64,000 nt of DNA from Planctomycetota bacterium (lineage in GTDB: Bacteria > Planctomycetota > Brocadiia > SM23-32 > JAKLEA01), in the NCBI GenBank assembly GCA_022711755.1, contig JAKLEA010000017.1, forward strand, positions 56,251-120,250, given 5' to 3'. This document shows, in pieces, positions 16,719-25,976 of this stretch (its first letter is position 1; every line of letters begins with the position of its first letter). The notes under the pieces were generated by a model. It was not told the DNA's origin. It saw nothing but the letters and a program-made list of their open reading frames with translations, and ran no database searches. A program made the position numbers and the translations under genes.

Positions 16719-18521
16719 ATGGCGGAACAGACAGGACAGGAAGGCGGTCGCCGCGAGGGTCAGGTTGTCAGAGTTGCCGGCCCGCTCGTGGTTGCGAAGG
16801 GACTTGCCGGCACGAAGATGTACGAGACCGTGCGCGTCGGCAAAATGAAGCTCTTCGGCGAAGTCATCGAGATACGCGGCGATCAGTACTCGATACAAGT
16901 CTACGAAGAAACCGAAGGCGTCGGGCCGGGCGAGCCGGTCGTGCCCAGCGGCGCTCCCTTGAGCGTTGAGCTTGGGCCGGGCCTGGTCAAGGCCATCTAC
17001 GACGGCATTCAGCGCCCGCTGGACACGCTGCGCAACGAGTTCGGCGACTTCATCGTGCGCGGCGCCGAAAGCCCGGCGCTGGATCGCAAGGTAAAATGGA
17101 CCTTCGAGCCGAAGGTCGCCGCCGGCGCGGAGGTCGTCCCCGGCGACGTTATCGGCACGGTCCAGGAATCAAAGCTCGTCCTTCATAAGATCATGGTCCC
17201 CCCCGGCGTTTCAGGGAAGGTTGCGAAGATTGCGAAGGGCGAATACACCGTCGAAGAGACAGTGGCGGTGGTCGAGACCGCGACCGGGCCTCGGAACCTG
17301 CAGATGATGCAGAAGTGGCCTGTGCGCCACGCCCGCCAGGTCGTCAAGAAATTCCCGCCGACGGTTCCGCTCGTCACCGGCCAGCGCGTCATTGACATGT
17401 TCTTCCCGATGACAAAGGGCGGCACGGCGTGCGTGCCCGGCCCGTTCGGCAGCGGCAAGACCGTCGTCCAGCACCAGTTGGCCAAGTGGGCGGACGCGGA
17501 CATCATCGTCTACGTCGGATGCGGCGAGCGCGGCAACGAGATGACCGACGTGCTCATGGAGTTCCCTGAGCTTGCCGACCCGAAGAGCGGCGAACCCCTG
17601 ATGGAGCGCACCGTTCTGGTCGCCAACACGTCCAACATGCCCGTGGCGGCGCGCGAGGCGAGCGTCTTCACCGGGATCACCATTGCCGAATACTTCCGCG
17701 ACATGGGTTACGACGTCGCCATGATGGCTGACTCCACCAGCCGGTGGGCGGAAGCCATGCGTGAAATTTCAGGACGGCTTGAGGAAATGCCGGGCGAGGA
17801 AGGATATCCCGCCTACCTGGGATCGCGCATCGCCACTTTCTACGAGCGTTCCGGCAGTGTGCAATGCCTGGGCAGGGAAGAGCGCAAAGGCAGCCTGAGC
17901 ATCATCGGCGCAGTCTCCCCCCCCGGCGGCGACCTCTCCGACCCCGTTGTCCAGGCCACGCTGCGCGTCGTGAAGGTGTTCTGGGGACTTGACGCCTCGC
18001 TGGCGTATCAACGCCATTTCCCGGCCATAAGCTGGCTCAAAAGCTACTCTCTCTACCAGCAGATCGTTGATGAATACGCCGACCGGGAGTTGGATAAGGC
18101 GTGGTCCGGCGTGCGCAAGGAGGCCATGGCCATCCTGCAGCGCGAGGAGGAGCTTGAGGAGCTTGTCAGGCTGGTCGGTCTTGACGCGTTGAGCGCCCCG
18201 GATCGGCTCCTGATGGAGGCGTCCAAGAGCGTGCGCGAGGACTTCCTCCACCAGAACGCTTTCGACGACATTGACACTTACAGCTCTCTGAAGAAGCAAC
18301 TGCTCCTGCTTCAGACAGTGCTGCATTTCTACGCGGAGGCGACGAAGTCGCTCCAGAGAGGCAGCGGAATTGACGAAATAGCGTCGCTGCCCATCCGGGA
18401 TGAGATTTCCAGAGCCAAGCTCATAAAAGAGCAGGAGCTGGACAAATTCCAGAAGGTTATGGACGGCATCACGGAACAGTGCGGCAAGCTCGGCAAGGCC
18501 GCAGTGAAGGCCGGCGCATGA
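16719..18521 (+). CDS. ntpA: V/A-type ATPase catalytic subunit A
   Basis: This is the ATP-hydrolysing/synthesising subunit, three copies of which alternate with B in the head. It is 600 residues long. The P-loop GPFGSGKT sits near residue 240, the catalytic Glu region GCGERGNEM follows, and the bulge/non-homologous insert typical of A subunits is present between about residues 110 and 190. The ADSTSRWAEA motif is intact. Everything needed for catalysis is present. It starts 3 bases after the F subunit and ends 27 bases before B. Confidence 0.97.
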   Translation: MAEQTGQEGGRREGQVVRVAGPLVVAKGLAGTKMYETVRVGKMKLFGEVIEIRGDQYSIQVYEETEGVGPGEPVVPSGAPLSVELGPGLVKAIYDGIQRPLDTLRNEFGDFIVRGAESPALDRKVKWTFEPKVAAGAEVVPGDVIGTVQESKLVLHKIMVPPGVSGKVAKIAKGEYTVEETVAVVETATGPRNLQMMQKWPVRHARQVVKKFPPTVPLVTGQRVIDMFFPMTKGGTACVPGPFGSGKTVVQHQLAKWADADIIVYVGCGERGNEMTDVLMEFPELADPKSGEPLMERTVLVANTSNMPVAAREASVFTGITIAEYFRDMGYDVAMMADSTSRWAEAMREISGRLEEMPGEEGYPAYLGSRIATFYERSGSVQCLGREERKGSLSIIGAVSPPGGDLSDPVVQATLRVVKVFWGLDASLAYQRHFPAISWLKSYSLYQQIVDEYADRELDKAWSGVRKEAMAILQREEELEELVRLVGLDALSAPDRLLMEASKSVREDFLHQNAFDDIDTYSSLKKQLLLLQTVLHFYAEATKSLQRGSGIDEIASLPIRDEISRAKLIKEQELDKFQKVMDGITEQCGKLGKAAVKAGA

Positions 18522-18548
18522 CGCCATCGGGAAGAAGAGGGAACTGCC

Positions 18549-19955
18549 TTGGATAAGGAATACCTGACAATCAAGGAGATCGCCGGGCCGTTGCTGCTGG
18601 TACAGGACGTGCGCGGGATCTCATACGGAGAGATTGCTGAGCTGAGGCTCCCGAACGGGCAGACGCGCCAGGCCCGCGTCCTGGAAGTCCAGGAGGATAA
18701 CGCCCTCGTCCAGGTCTTCGAGGGAACGGACGGGATCGCCACCAGCGGAACCAAGATACGCTTCCTGGGCCGCGGACAGGAGTTCGGGGTGTCCCCGGAC
18801 ATCATGGGCCGCGTCTTCGACGGCTTCGGCCGCCCGATTGACGACGGGCCGGAGATCATCCCGGACAAGCGACTGAACATCAACGGGAACCCGATCAACC
18901 CCTTCGCCCGCGACTACCCCAACGAGTTCATCCAGACCGGCATAAGCACGATTGACGTGATGAACACCCTCGTGCGCGGCCAGAAGCTGCCCATCTTCAG
19001 CGCAAGCGGACTGCCGCACTCCCGCCTCGCCGCGCAGATCGCGCGCCAGGCGCGCGTCCTCAAGACCGGCGACCGGTTCGCCGTCGTCTTCGCCGCGATG
19101 GGCATCACGTTCGAGGAAGCCAACTTCTTCATCGAGGACTTCCGCCGCACCGGCGCCCTGCAGCGCGCCGTGCTGTTCATCAACCTCGCCGACGACCCGC
19201 CCATCGAGCGCATTGCCACGCCGCGCATGGCCCTTACCGCGGCGGAATACCTGGCCTATGAGCTGGACATACACGTCCTGATCATCCTGACCGACATGAC
19301 GAACTACTGCGAGGCCCTGCGCGAAATCAGCGCGGCCCGCAAGGAAGTCCCCGGACGGCGCGGCTACCCCGGCTACATGTACACCGACCTCTCGACCATT
19401 TACGAGCGCGCCGGGCGCATCCAGGGCAGGAACGGCTCCATCACGCAGTTCCCGATCCTGACCATGCCGGAGGATGACAAGACGCACCCCATCCCCGACC
19501 TGACGGGGTACATCACCGAAGGGCAGATCATCCTTGACCGCTCGATTAACGCCAAGGGCATCTATCCGCCGGTGGACGTGCTGCCCAGCTTGAGCCGGCT
19601 GAAGGACAAGGGCATCGGGCAGGGCAAGACCCGCGCCGACCACGCGGGTGTCATGAACCAGCTTTACGCCGCCTACGCGCGCGGCAAGGAAGCCGAGGAG
19701 CTGGCGGTCGTTCTGGGCGAAGGCGCCCTCACGCCGACGGACCTGTTGTTCATGAAGTTCGCCGGCGCCTTCGAGCAGCAGTTCGTCCGCCAGGGAGAGG
19801 ATGAAAACCGCAGCATCGAGCAATCCCTTGACCTGGGCTGGAAGCTGCTGGGCATACTCCCGCGCAGCGAACTCAAGCGCGTCAGGGACGAATACATCGA
19901 GAAGTACTGGCGTCCGGCCGCATCGGCGGACGGCGCTGAGAAAAGCGAAGGCTGA
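18549..19955 (+). CDS. ntpB: V/A-type ATPase non-catalytic subunit B
   Basis: Regulatory nucleotide-binding-fold partner of subunit A, 468 residues. It lacks a Walker A motif (SASGLPHS occupies its place), as expected, but has the conserved DMTNYCEALREI and PGRRGYPGYMYTDL segments. The start is TTG 18549, with a purine-rich AGAAGAGGGA SD 6 bases upstream; no ATG or GTG fits between subunit A and the conserved N-terminus. It is followed 16 bases later by subunit D. Confidence 0.96.
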   Translation: MDKEYLTIKEIAGPLLLVQDVRGISYGEIAELRLPNGQTRQARVLEVQEDNALVQVFEGTDGIATSGTKIRFLGRGQEFGVSPDIMGRVFDGFGRPIDDGPEIIPDKRLNINGNPINPFARDYPNEFIQTGISTIDVMNTLVRGQKLPIFSASGLPHSRLAAQIARQARVLKTGDRFAVVFAAMGITFEEANFFIEDFRRTGALQRAVLFINLADDPPIERIATPRMALTAAEYLAYELDIHVLIILTDMTNYCEALREISAARKEVPGRRGYPGYMYTDLSTIYERAGRIQGRNGSITQFPILTMPEDDKTHPIPDLTGYITEGQIILDRSINAKGIYPPVDVLPSLSRLKDKGIGQGKTRADHAGVMNQLYAAYARGKEAEELAVVLGEGALTPTDLLFMKFAGAFEQQFVRQGEDENRSIEQSLDLGWKLLGILPRSELKRVRDEYIEKYWRPAASADGAEKSEG

Positions 19956-19971
19956 GGCCGGGACGGCATAG

Positions 19972-20592
19972 ATGCAGATCAGGGTAAATCCGAACCGGAT
20001 GGAGCTTCTGCGGCTCAGCCGCAGGCTCAAGACCGCCTCGCGCGGCCATAAACTCCTCAAGGACAAGCTTGAGGGGCTTATCCAGGAGTTCGTGGCGCAG
20101 ATCGAGACGTACAGGCAGTCCCGCGAGGAGATTGACCGGGAACTGCCCCGGATACTGCGCCTCTTCGTTCTTGCCAGGCTCACCGGGTCGGAAGCAGCCG
20201 TCTATAACGCCCTGATGCAGAGCCGCACGACCATGAATCTCGCCATCGAGGAAAAGCGGCTCATGGGCGTCACAATCCCGGAATTCAAGATGACGATAGC
20301 CAAGCCCGAGAGCGGATACAGTTATCTTGAAACCCCGCCGGAGCTTGACGAGGCGGTGGCGACGCTGCGCGAGTTCCTGCCCAGGCTGCTCGCGATGGCG
20401 GCCCAGGAGGAGGCCATCCGCAGACTGATGGAAGAGATCGAGCGCACGCGCCGTCGCGTGAACGCCCTGGAATACGTCATGATCCCGCAGTTGAAGGGCA
20501 CGATAAAGGTTATCAGGCAGAAACTGGAAGAACTGGAGAGAGGCAACATCACCCGGCTTATGAAGATTAAAGAGATGAGGATGAAGCGATAG
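19972..20592 (+). CDS. ntpD: V/A-type ATPase central-shaft subunit D
   Basis: This subunit forms the rotating shaft inside the A3B3 head. It has 206 residues and two long coiled-coil helices: NPNRMEL near the N-terminus, and RRVNALEYVMIPQL followed by an IKVIRQKLEELER helix near the C-terminus. Both are hallmark motifs of the family. Last gene of the nine-gene operon; homologues of E. hirae ntpH and ntpJ do not follow. Confidence 0.95.
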   Translation: MQIRVNPNRMELLRLSRRLKTASRGHKLLKDKLEGLIQEFVAQIETYRQSREEIDRELPRILRLFVLARLTGSEAAVYNALMQSRTTMNLAIEEKRLMGVTIPEFKMTIAKPESGYSYLETPPELDEAVATLREFLPRLLAMAAQEEAIRRLMEEIERTRRRVNALEYVMIPQLKGTIKVIRQKLEELERGNITRLMKIKEMRMKR

Positions 20593-20653
20593 CGCTTCCC
20601 CAGATCATCCTTCTCCCCCCGTATTCAGCGCAAACCTGCCTTTGGAAAATCTT

Positions 20654-20735
20654 CCTTCCCTCGCTCGTTGAGGTGACGGAAGGGGGGAGCTGCCGCAACG
20701 CGTGAATTGACACGCGCCCATCGCTCTGGTAGACG
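20654..20735 (+). promoter_or_regulatory. operon-end stem-loop and candidate SDR promoter in a 250-base gap
   Basis: After ntpD there is a stem-loop with CCTTCC (20654-20659) and GGAAGG (20678-20683) arms and an inner CTC/GAG pair, but no T tract, so a terminator role is weak. Further on, TTGACA at 20707-20712 with a 17-base spacer precedes a poor -10 (TAGACG, 20730-20735). This would drive the SDR gene. The rest of the gap shows nothing. Confidence 0.35.
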
Positions 20736-20842
20736 TAAAGGCCTGTGGCCGCTGCGACATTGCGGAATGGATCTCCCGGAACCGGCGCGTTCTCGTTTTA
20801 ATGCGCGGGGCCGGCCTTTTGCGCCTCTCAGGAGACAGAAAC

Positions 20843-21673
20843 ATGACTGACGCTCTTGATAATCTTTTTTCGGTCAAGGACAAGGTGGTCTTCATAACGG
20901 GGGGCGGGGGAGTCCTCTGCGGGGCGATGGCCGCCGCGCTCGGGCAACGCGGCGCCAAGGTCGCCGTCGCCGACCTCATGCCGCAGGCGGCGGAGAAGGT
21001 AGTCGCCGCCATAGCACAGCAGGGCGGCGACGCGATGGCCGTCCAGTGCGACGTGCTGGACAAGGCGAGCGTGCAGAAGGCGGTTGATTCCGTCATCGCT
21101 CGCTTCGGCAGAATTGACATACTCGTCAACGGCGCGGGAGGCAACAAGAAGGAGGCCACAACCGGCCCGGACAAGGAATTCTTCGACCTGCCCGCCGAGG
21201 CAGTGCGCTGGGTCTTCGACCTTAACTTCATCGGCACGTTCCTGCCCAGCCAGGTCGTCGGCAGGCATATGGCCAAGCGCGGCGACGGGGTCATCATCAA
21301 TATCTCCTCCATGAACGCGTTCACGCCGCTGACCAAGATACCGGCTTACTCCGCCGCGAAGGCCGCCGTGAGCAACTTCACGCAATGGCTGGCGGTCCAC
21401 ATGTCGCAGAATTATTCAAAGGATATCCGCGTCAACGCCATTGCTCCCGGTTTCTTCTGCACGACGCAGAACAAGTTCCTGCTTTATGACGAAAAGACCG
21501 GGGAGCTTTCCCCGCGCGGAAAAACGATCATTGACCACACGCCGATGAGCCGGTTCGGCGCTCCGGAGGACCTTGTCAGCGCCCTGCTCTGGCTGGTCTC
21601 GCCCGGCGGACGCTTCGTGCATGGAACCGTCGTCGCGGTGGACGGCGGCTTCTCCGCGTTCAGCGGGGTGTAA
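20843..21673 (+). CDS. short-chain dehydrogenase/reductase, possibly D-mannonate oxidoreductase
   Basis: A 276-residue classical SDR. The NAD(P)-binding motif is TGGGGVLCG (residues 19-27), NGAGG follows at about 97-101, and the catalytic Ser (S155/156), Y169 and K173 are all in place. D44 at the end of the second strand suggests NAD rather than NADP. The GGGGVLCG form and overall length match SDRs annotated as fructuronate/D-mannonate oxidoreductase in uronate catabolism, so that substrate is likely but not proven. Start chosen at ATG 20843 with an AGGAGA SD; an upstream in-frame ATG at 20801 would add an Arg/Leu-rich stretch without SD. Confidence 0.85.
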   Translation: MTDALDNLFSVKDKVVFITGGGGVLCGAMAAALGQRGAKVAVADLMPQAAEKVVAAIAQQGGDAMAVQCDVLDKASVQKAVDSVIARFGRIDILVNGAGGNKKEATTGPDKEFFDLPAEAVRWVFDLNFIGTFLPSQVVGRHMAKRGDGVIINISSMNAFTPLTKIPAYSAAKAAVSNFTQWLAVHMSQNYSKDIRVNAIAPGFFCTTQNKFLLYDEKTGELSPRGKTIIDHTPMSRFGAPEDLVSALLWLVSPGGRFVHGTVVAVDGGFSAFSGV

Positions 21674-22126
21674 GGACAGGCATGACCGGCGGCGAAGCAT
21701 TTGTCATCCGCAGGGGTGGCCTGAAGAGTTGTTCTTCTTCAAGCGCCTTGCGATGTTCTTCCGGCGAAATTCGATGCTATTCTCAATACGCTTCAGAATC
21801 TACTCCTGACACTCGTTCGGCCCGGATTCATAACTTGGTCCGGCCATGTAATTCTTGCGAGGTTTCGGTTTGGCCCCATTTCTCGGCTCTGTAGCTTGAG
21901 TTGCCGGCGTCCTTCCATCGCAAGTATCAGGTCGTGATCCGCGGCAGCCCCGGCGACTTCGAGTATCGCGACCAGGCAGTCGCTCAGGTCCCGCGATTTC
22001 AATGCCGCGTCGCAGCCATGCGCATTGAAGCCGTTTTCAGCCCGGGTAGAATAAGCCATAACTGGAATGGCGCACGCTGTCGGCCAATTGCAACCTCATA
22101 ATAATCCTGTTGAAGGACCAACTTTT
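21674..22126. other. 453-base intergenic region, no supported gene
   Basis: No reading frame in this gap shows a recognisable protein family. A minus-strand 88-codon frame (21793-22059) has no SD or homology that I can name. Base composition is less GC-rich than the flanking genes, consistent with non-coding or decayed DNA. Confidence 0.4.
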
Positions 22127-23230
22127 GTGGAAACCCACTGCATAACCATCACCTCCCCCTGGGACGGAGACGTGCTGAATCGCCATGACGGAATCGAATC
22201 CGACACCGGTCTGACGGTCTGCGCGCGCGGGACCTGCCCGTCCGGCGCGTCCGTGCATGTCAACGGCGTTCCGGCAAGCGTCGAGGGGGAAGCCTTCACG
22301 TGCAGGATCGGCCTGACGGAGCGGGAGTCCGCAATCTGCGCCGTCGGCAGGCTGGGCGACCGGGCGATGAAGGACGAGATCAGGGTCATGCTCGATCTGC
22401 GCTCGCGCCCGCGATATCGCTTCTCCGTGGACGACAATATCGAGTTCCTGCGCGATCTCGGGACCAACCCGTCGGCGTATACCTCGATTTTCGACCACTT
22501 CTACATGGCGTTCTGGCGGCGAATGCACGATGAGTTCGGGGCGAAGATTCACATCAACATCTACTTCCAGTCCATCCATGGCCCGTTCACGCTCAGGCAG
22601 ATGCCGGACAAGTGGAAGGGCGAGTGGCAGTCCTGCGCGGAGTGGCTTCGCCTGACCTTCCACGCGCATCAGGATACGCCCGCCAGACCCTACAAGGACG
22701 CGAGCCGCAGTCAAATGGCGGCGGATTACGAGCTGGTGACCAACGAGATACGCCGATTTGCGGGGGCTGAGCTTGTCAGCGACTTCACGACCGTCCATTG
22801 GGCGGAGGCCCCGAAGGACGCCTGCCGCGCGCTCAGCGAGCGGGGCGTCAAGGGGTTGATCGCGCTCTTCGGGCGCAACAGGGACAACGAATGTAATACC
22901 GGATATTATCTGGATGAGCGCGTGAAAGACCACGCCAATTGCCGCGACTGCTGGCATGATTTCGAGACCGGCCTGACGTTCGTCACGTGCGACGCCGTCG
23001 TGAACGGGCTGGCGCTTGAAGCCATTGAGCCGCACATTGAGAGGCAGGCGGCGTCGCCCCACACCGGCGAGATGATGGAGTTGCTCATCCACGAGCAGTA
23101 TTTCCGCAAGGAACTCCAGTATCATCAGCCGGACGTTCAGGACAAGGTGATCCGCGCCTTGGAATGGGTGACGAAACGCGGATATGAGCCGGTCCACTGG
23201 GACGAGGGATTTCTGGGCAACAGGGGTTGA
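22127..23230 (+). CDS. polysaccharide-deacetylase-like (NodB-fold) protein
   Basis: A 367-residue protein without signal peptide. An N-terminal beta-rich segment (about 1-95) is followed by a NodB-like barrel: FSVDDN near residue 105 corresponds to the metal/catalytic Asp pair, FHAHQD near 183 to the metal-binding His region, and LLIHEQYF near 325 to the late His segment. The family removes acyl groups from sugars or acts as an inactive barrel relative; the canonical TFDDG and HxxxS/T motifs are altered, so activity is uncertain. Start is GTG 22127 with a TGAAGGA SD 9 bases upstream; the in-frame ATG at 22067 has none. Confidence 0.6.
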   Translation: METHCITITSPWDGDVLNRHDGIESDTGLTVCARGTCPSGASVHVNGVPASVEGEAFTCRIGLTERESAICAVGRLGDRAMKDEIRVMLDLRSRPRYRFSVDDNIEFLRDLGTNPSAYTSIFDHFYMAFWRRMHDEFGAKIHINIYFQSIHGPFTLRQMPDKWKGEWQSCAEWLRLTFHAHQDTPARPYKDASRSQMAADYELVTNEIRRFAGAELVSDFTTVHWAEAPKDACRALSERGVKGLIALFGRNRDNECNTGYYLDERVKDHANCRDCWHDFETGLTFVTCDAVVNGLALEAIEPHIERQAASPHTGEMMELLIHEQYFRKELQYHQPDVQDKVIRALEWVTKRGYEPVHWDEGFLGNRG

Positions 23231-23298
23231 GCGCGGACATGGCAGGTTAATCCATCCGCGAGGAAGGACGGCAACTTGAGACGCCGGCCTGCGATATA

Positions 23299-23329
23299 TT
23301 GGCTTGACCGGTTTGGCAGCGTGTATAAT
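23299..23329 (+). promoter_or_regulatory. promoter of the ceramidase-like gene
   Basis: A perfect TATAAT at 23324-23329 lies 54 bases before the ATG. The -35 is imperfect: TTGGCT (23299-23304, spacer 19) or TTGACC (23304-23309, spacer 14). Confidence 0.5.
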
Positions 23330-23383
23330 GCCTGTTGGAAATGTCTTCCACCACTGTCGCTGATTTGAAGAAAGTGAATTGAA

Positions 23384-25816
23384 ATGGAAATCCGTCTTAC
23401 GATCACAAGAGTTCTTCTGGCATCGCTTTTCCTGGCGTCCGTCTCCGCAAGCCTGCTGCGCGCGGCGGATGCGACGCCGGTTCAGGTCGGCGTGTCATCG
23501 CTTGACATCACCCCGGACTGGCAGGCCAAGCCGGTCTGGATAGCCGGATTCGGCATGGGACGCCAGGCAAAGGGCGTCCACAGCCCGATCTGCGCAAGGG
23601 CGATGGTTCTGAAAGAGGGCGACAGGAAGATCGGCATGGTCTGCCTGGACGTGGTCGGGCTGATGAACACGCGCGTGGAGAAAATCAAGGCGCTGCTGCC
23701 GGATTATGAATATGTCATGGTCAGCAGCAACCACAACCACGAAGGCCCGGACACGATGGGCATATGGGGGAAGGACCCGCTGCATCCGGGAACGGACCCG
23801 GAGTACATGGACTTCATATCGAAGAAGTCGGCCGAGGCCATTCGCAAGGCGGAGGAGCACGCCGCGCCGGTCAAGGCGTATCTCGGAATGTCCGACGCCA
23901 GTCCGGTCCTTGCGGACTCGCGGACTCCGGAGGCGAGAAACGCGCGCTTCTACGTTCTGTCCCTGAAGAAGGACGACGGGAAGTTGCACGGGATGGTCGT
24001 GTTCTGGGCGAACCACCCCGAAGCGCTGGGCGGGCGCAATCCGCTCCTAAGCTCGGACATCGTGGGCGGAATCATCAGCGAACTCAAGAAGGACTATGAC
24101 TGCCCGATAGCGTACTTCACCGGATCGGTGGGCGGGCTGATGACCCCGCTGCACGTCAAGCTGAAGATGCCAGACGGCTCAGAGCTTGGGGACGGCAACA
24201 TCCCGTTCCTTGACGAGTATTCGCGCCGTTCCGCAGCTTACGCGAAGGAGGCGATTGCCGGCCAGAAGCCCGTCAACCTCGGCCCCATCGGGTTCAAGAA
24301 CAAGAGATTCACGATTCCGATAGACAACAAGAAGTTCGTCGCCGCGTTCGCGATTATGAACATGACGGGGACCTCGACCGGGCACAGCACGTTCGGCATG
24401 ATGAAGAATCCAAAGACGACGACGGAGGCCGCTCGAATCCGGGCCGGGGACATGGAGTTCACGTGCGTCCCCGGGGAGTATTATCCGGAGCTTGAGGTCG
24501 GCGGGATCGAGTATCCGCAGGACCCCGGCGCGGACATACAGGGCGCGCCGCATGAACTGCCCCTGCTGATTCCGCCGTCGGACCGCATCCGGATAACCAT
24601 CGGCCTGGCCAACGACGAACTTGGCTACATCATTCCGAAGAGCCAGTGGGACGAGAAAGCGCCCTACTGCTACGGGCGCGACAGGGACCAGTACGGCGAG
24701 GAGAACAGCATCGGCCCCGAGGCCGGGCGTTTCATAACGGCGGCCCTTCAGATGCTGGCGGACGAGTGGCGGATGCCGACAGAGAAACGCCTGACGCCGG
24801 AGCGCGTGAAGGCTCTGGCCGATGCGCGCGCGACGCTGAAGAGCAAGAGGAAGACGCCGGAATCGCCACTGAAAACGACGCGCGTTCAGATCGCCGTGAG
24901 GCCGGACGACGCGGTAGTCGGCGAGGCGACCTTCCGGAGCATCGCGCAGGCGGCTGGAAAGACCGGAACAAAAACGGTGATCTTCGCCAACAGCGCGGCA
25001 GCATCCAAACCGGAGGTTCCGTCAGGCGTCGTGGGGGGCGTCAACTTCGTGCCCGGCGTTGCGACCGGCGACAAGATGGTACTCGGACCATCGGAGGCCT
25101 CCGCAGACGCATCCGTTACCGCCGCGTTCACCGGCGTTGAAGGCGGGGCGGCATCGGCCATGCGCGTCTACGGCGTCGCGGCGGACATGGGCGAGAAGTC
25201 GTCCGGCGAGGGATTCCTTGCCGCAGTGAAGGCGGCGGGCGGTGGAATCGAGGCTTTCAGCGCGTTCTGCGATTACCCCATCCAGAGCCTGCGCGAATGG
25301 GATTCCGCAAACCGCAGGAGCGACGCGATCGTCCCGGGCATCGCCGTGAACGACTGGCCGTCCGCAGCCGGCGGGAAACCGGCGATCTCCGGAACCGAGG
25401 CGTTCGAAATGAATTTCTCCCTGGTGGGCAACCACGTCTACGCGGATTCCGAGAAGACCGCCGTGACCGCGCTGGCCCGGGGGAAGGGCTACATCGGTTT
25501 CGACTGGCTCTGCCCGACGGACGGCTTCGCGGTCTGGGTGGATGACGGCAAGGGAAAGACGGCGCTGCCGGGCGATTCAATCGCTGTTTTCGAAAACAAG
25601 AACCGGCTTCACGTGAAATCGCCGCTGCCGTGCTACCTCCGCTTGATGCTGAACGGGTCGGTCTGCTGGGAGGAGCAGGGGAACGAAATATCCACTCCGC
25701 TGCGTCTCCCGGGAAAGTACCGCGTCGAGGCCTTCGTCAAGGTCGCAGACGACTGGTATCCGTGGGTGATCGCGAACCCGATAAAGGTCACGGGGCTTCC
25801 GGCGGGAATCAGATAG
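23384..25816 (+). CDS. secreted neutral/alkaline ceramidase-like protein
   Basis: 810 residues with a clear signal peptide (hydrophobic core about 8-27, cleavage likely after LRA near 29). The N-terminal ~440 residues match the neutral/alkaline non-lysosomal ceramidase domain: a DITP start, VSSNHNHEGPD (metal-binding His pair) near 115, and FWANHPEALGGRN...SSDIVGG near 205-225. In this family the enzyme hydrolyses amide bonds of ceramides, but many bacterial members have no tested substrate. The C-terminal ~330 residues (from about 480) form an unassigned beta-rich region, perhaps carbohydrate- or lipid-binding. It lies upstream of the DUF4175 gene on the same strand with a 160-base gap. Confidence 0.8.
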   Translation: MEIRLTITRVLLASLFLASVSASLLRAADATPVQVGVSSLDITPDWQAKPVWIAGFGMGRQAKGVHSPICARAMVLKEGDRKIGMVCLDVVGLMNTRVEKIKALLPDYEYVMVSSNHNHEGPDTMGIWGKDPLHPGTDPEYMDFISKKSAEAIRKAEEHAAPVKAYLGMSDASPVLADSRTPEARNARFYVLSLKKDDGKLHGMVVFWANHPEALGGRNPLLSSDIVGGIISELKKDYDCPIAYFTGSVGGLMTPLHVKLKMPDGSELGDGNIPFLDEYSRRSAAYAKEAIAGQKPVNLGPIGFKNKRFTIPIDNKKFVAAFAIMNMTGTSTGHSTFGMMKNPKTTTEAARIRAGDMEFTCVPGEYYPELEVGGIEYPQDPGADIQGAPHELPLLIPPSDRIRITIGLANDELGYIIPKSQWDEKAPYCYGRDRDQYGEENSIGPEAGRFITAALQMLADEWRMPTEKRLTPERVKALADARATLKSKRKTPESPLKTTRVQIAVRPDDAVVGEATFRSIAQAAGKTGTKTVIFANSAAASKPEVPSGVVGGVNFVPGVATGDKMVLGPSEASADASVTAAFTGVEGGAASAMRVYGVAADMGEKSSGEGFLAAVKAAGGGIEAFSAFCDYPIQSLREWDSANRRSDAIVPGIAVNDWPSAAGGKPAISGTEAFEMNFSLVGNHVYADSEKTAVTALARGKGYIGFDWLCPTDGFAVWVDDGKGKTALPGDSIAVFENKNRLHVKSPLPCYLRLMLNGSVCWEEQGNEISTPLRLPGKYRVEAFVKVADDWYPWVIANPIKVTGLPAGIR

Positions 25817-25890
25817 AAATCACGTGACGAACCAGTCGTTCATGCGGCTGCGCCTCACCCGAAGATGCCGAAAGTAAGGTGGGTCGTTAG

Positions 25891-25923
25891 CAGCGCGCAT
25901 GGCGTGGCGCGCAAGGCGCGCTG
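25891..25923 (+). other. GC-rich inverted repeat in the 160-base gap before the DUF4175 gene
   Basis: Perfect 8-base arms CAGCGCGC (25891-25898) and GCGCGCTG (25916-25923) with a 17-base loop that itself contains GGCGCGC. No T tract follows. It could be a processing or attenuation hairpin in the leader. Confidence 0.35.
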
Positions 25924-25976
25924 CGTTGACCCGCCAATGAGACTGCAAGGACGCCATCGGCAGGGAATCGGATGAC

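Noticed and set aside
18621..20183. 520-codon minus-strand open frame over ntpB and ntpD
   Set aside because: Both sense genes are certain members of conserved families; the antisense frame is an artefact of codon bias.
21793..22059. 88-codon minus-strand frame in the 21.7-22.1 kb gap
   Set aside because: No SD, no homology that I can name, and it ends near another gene's start. Not supported as a gene.
22037..23197. 386-codon minus-strand open frame
   Set aside because: Antisense to the deacetylase-like gene, which has clear motifs and an SD. The minus frame has neither.
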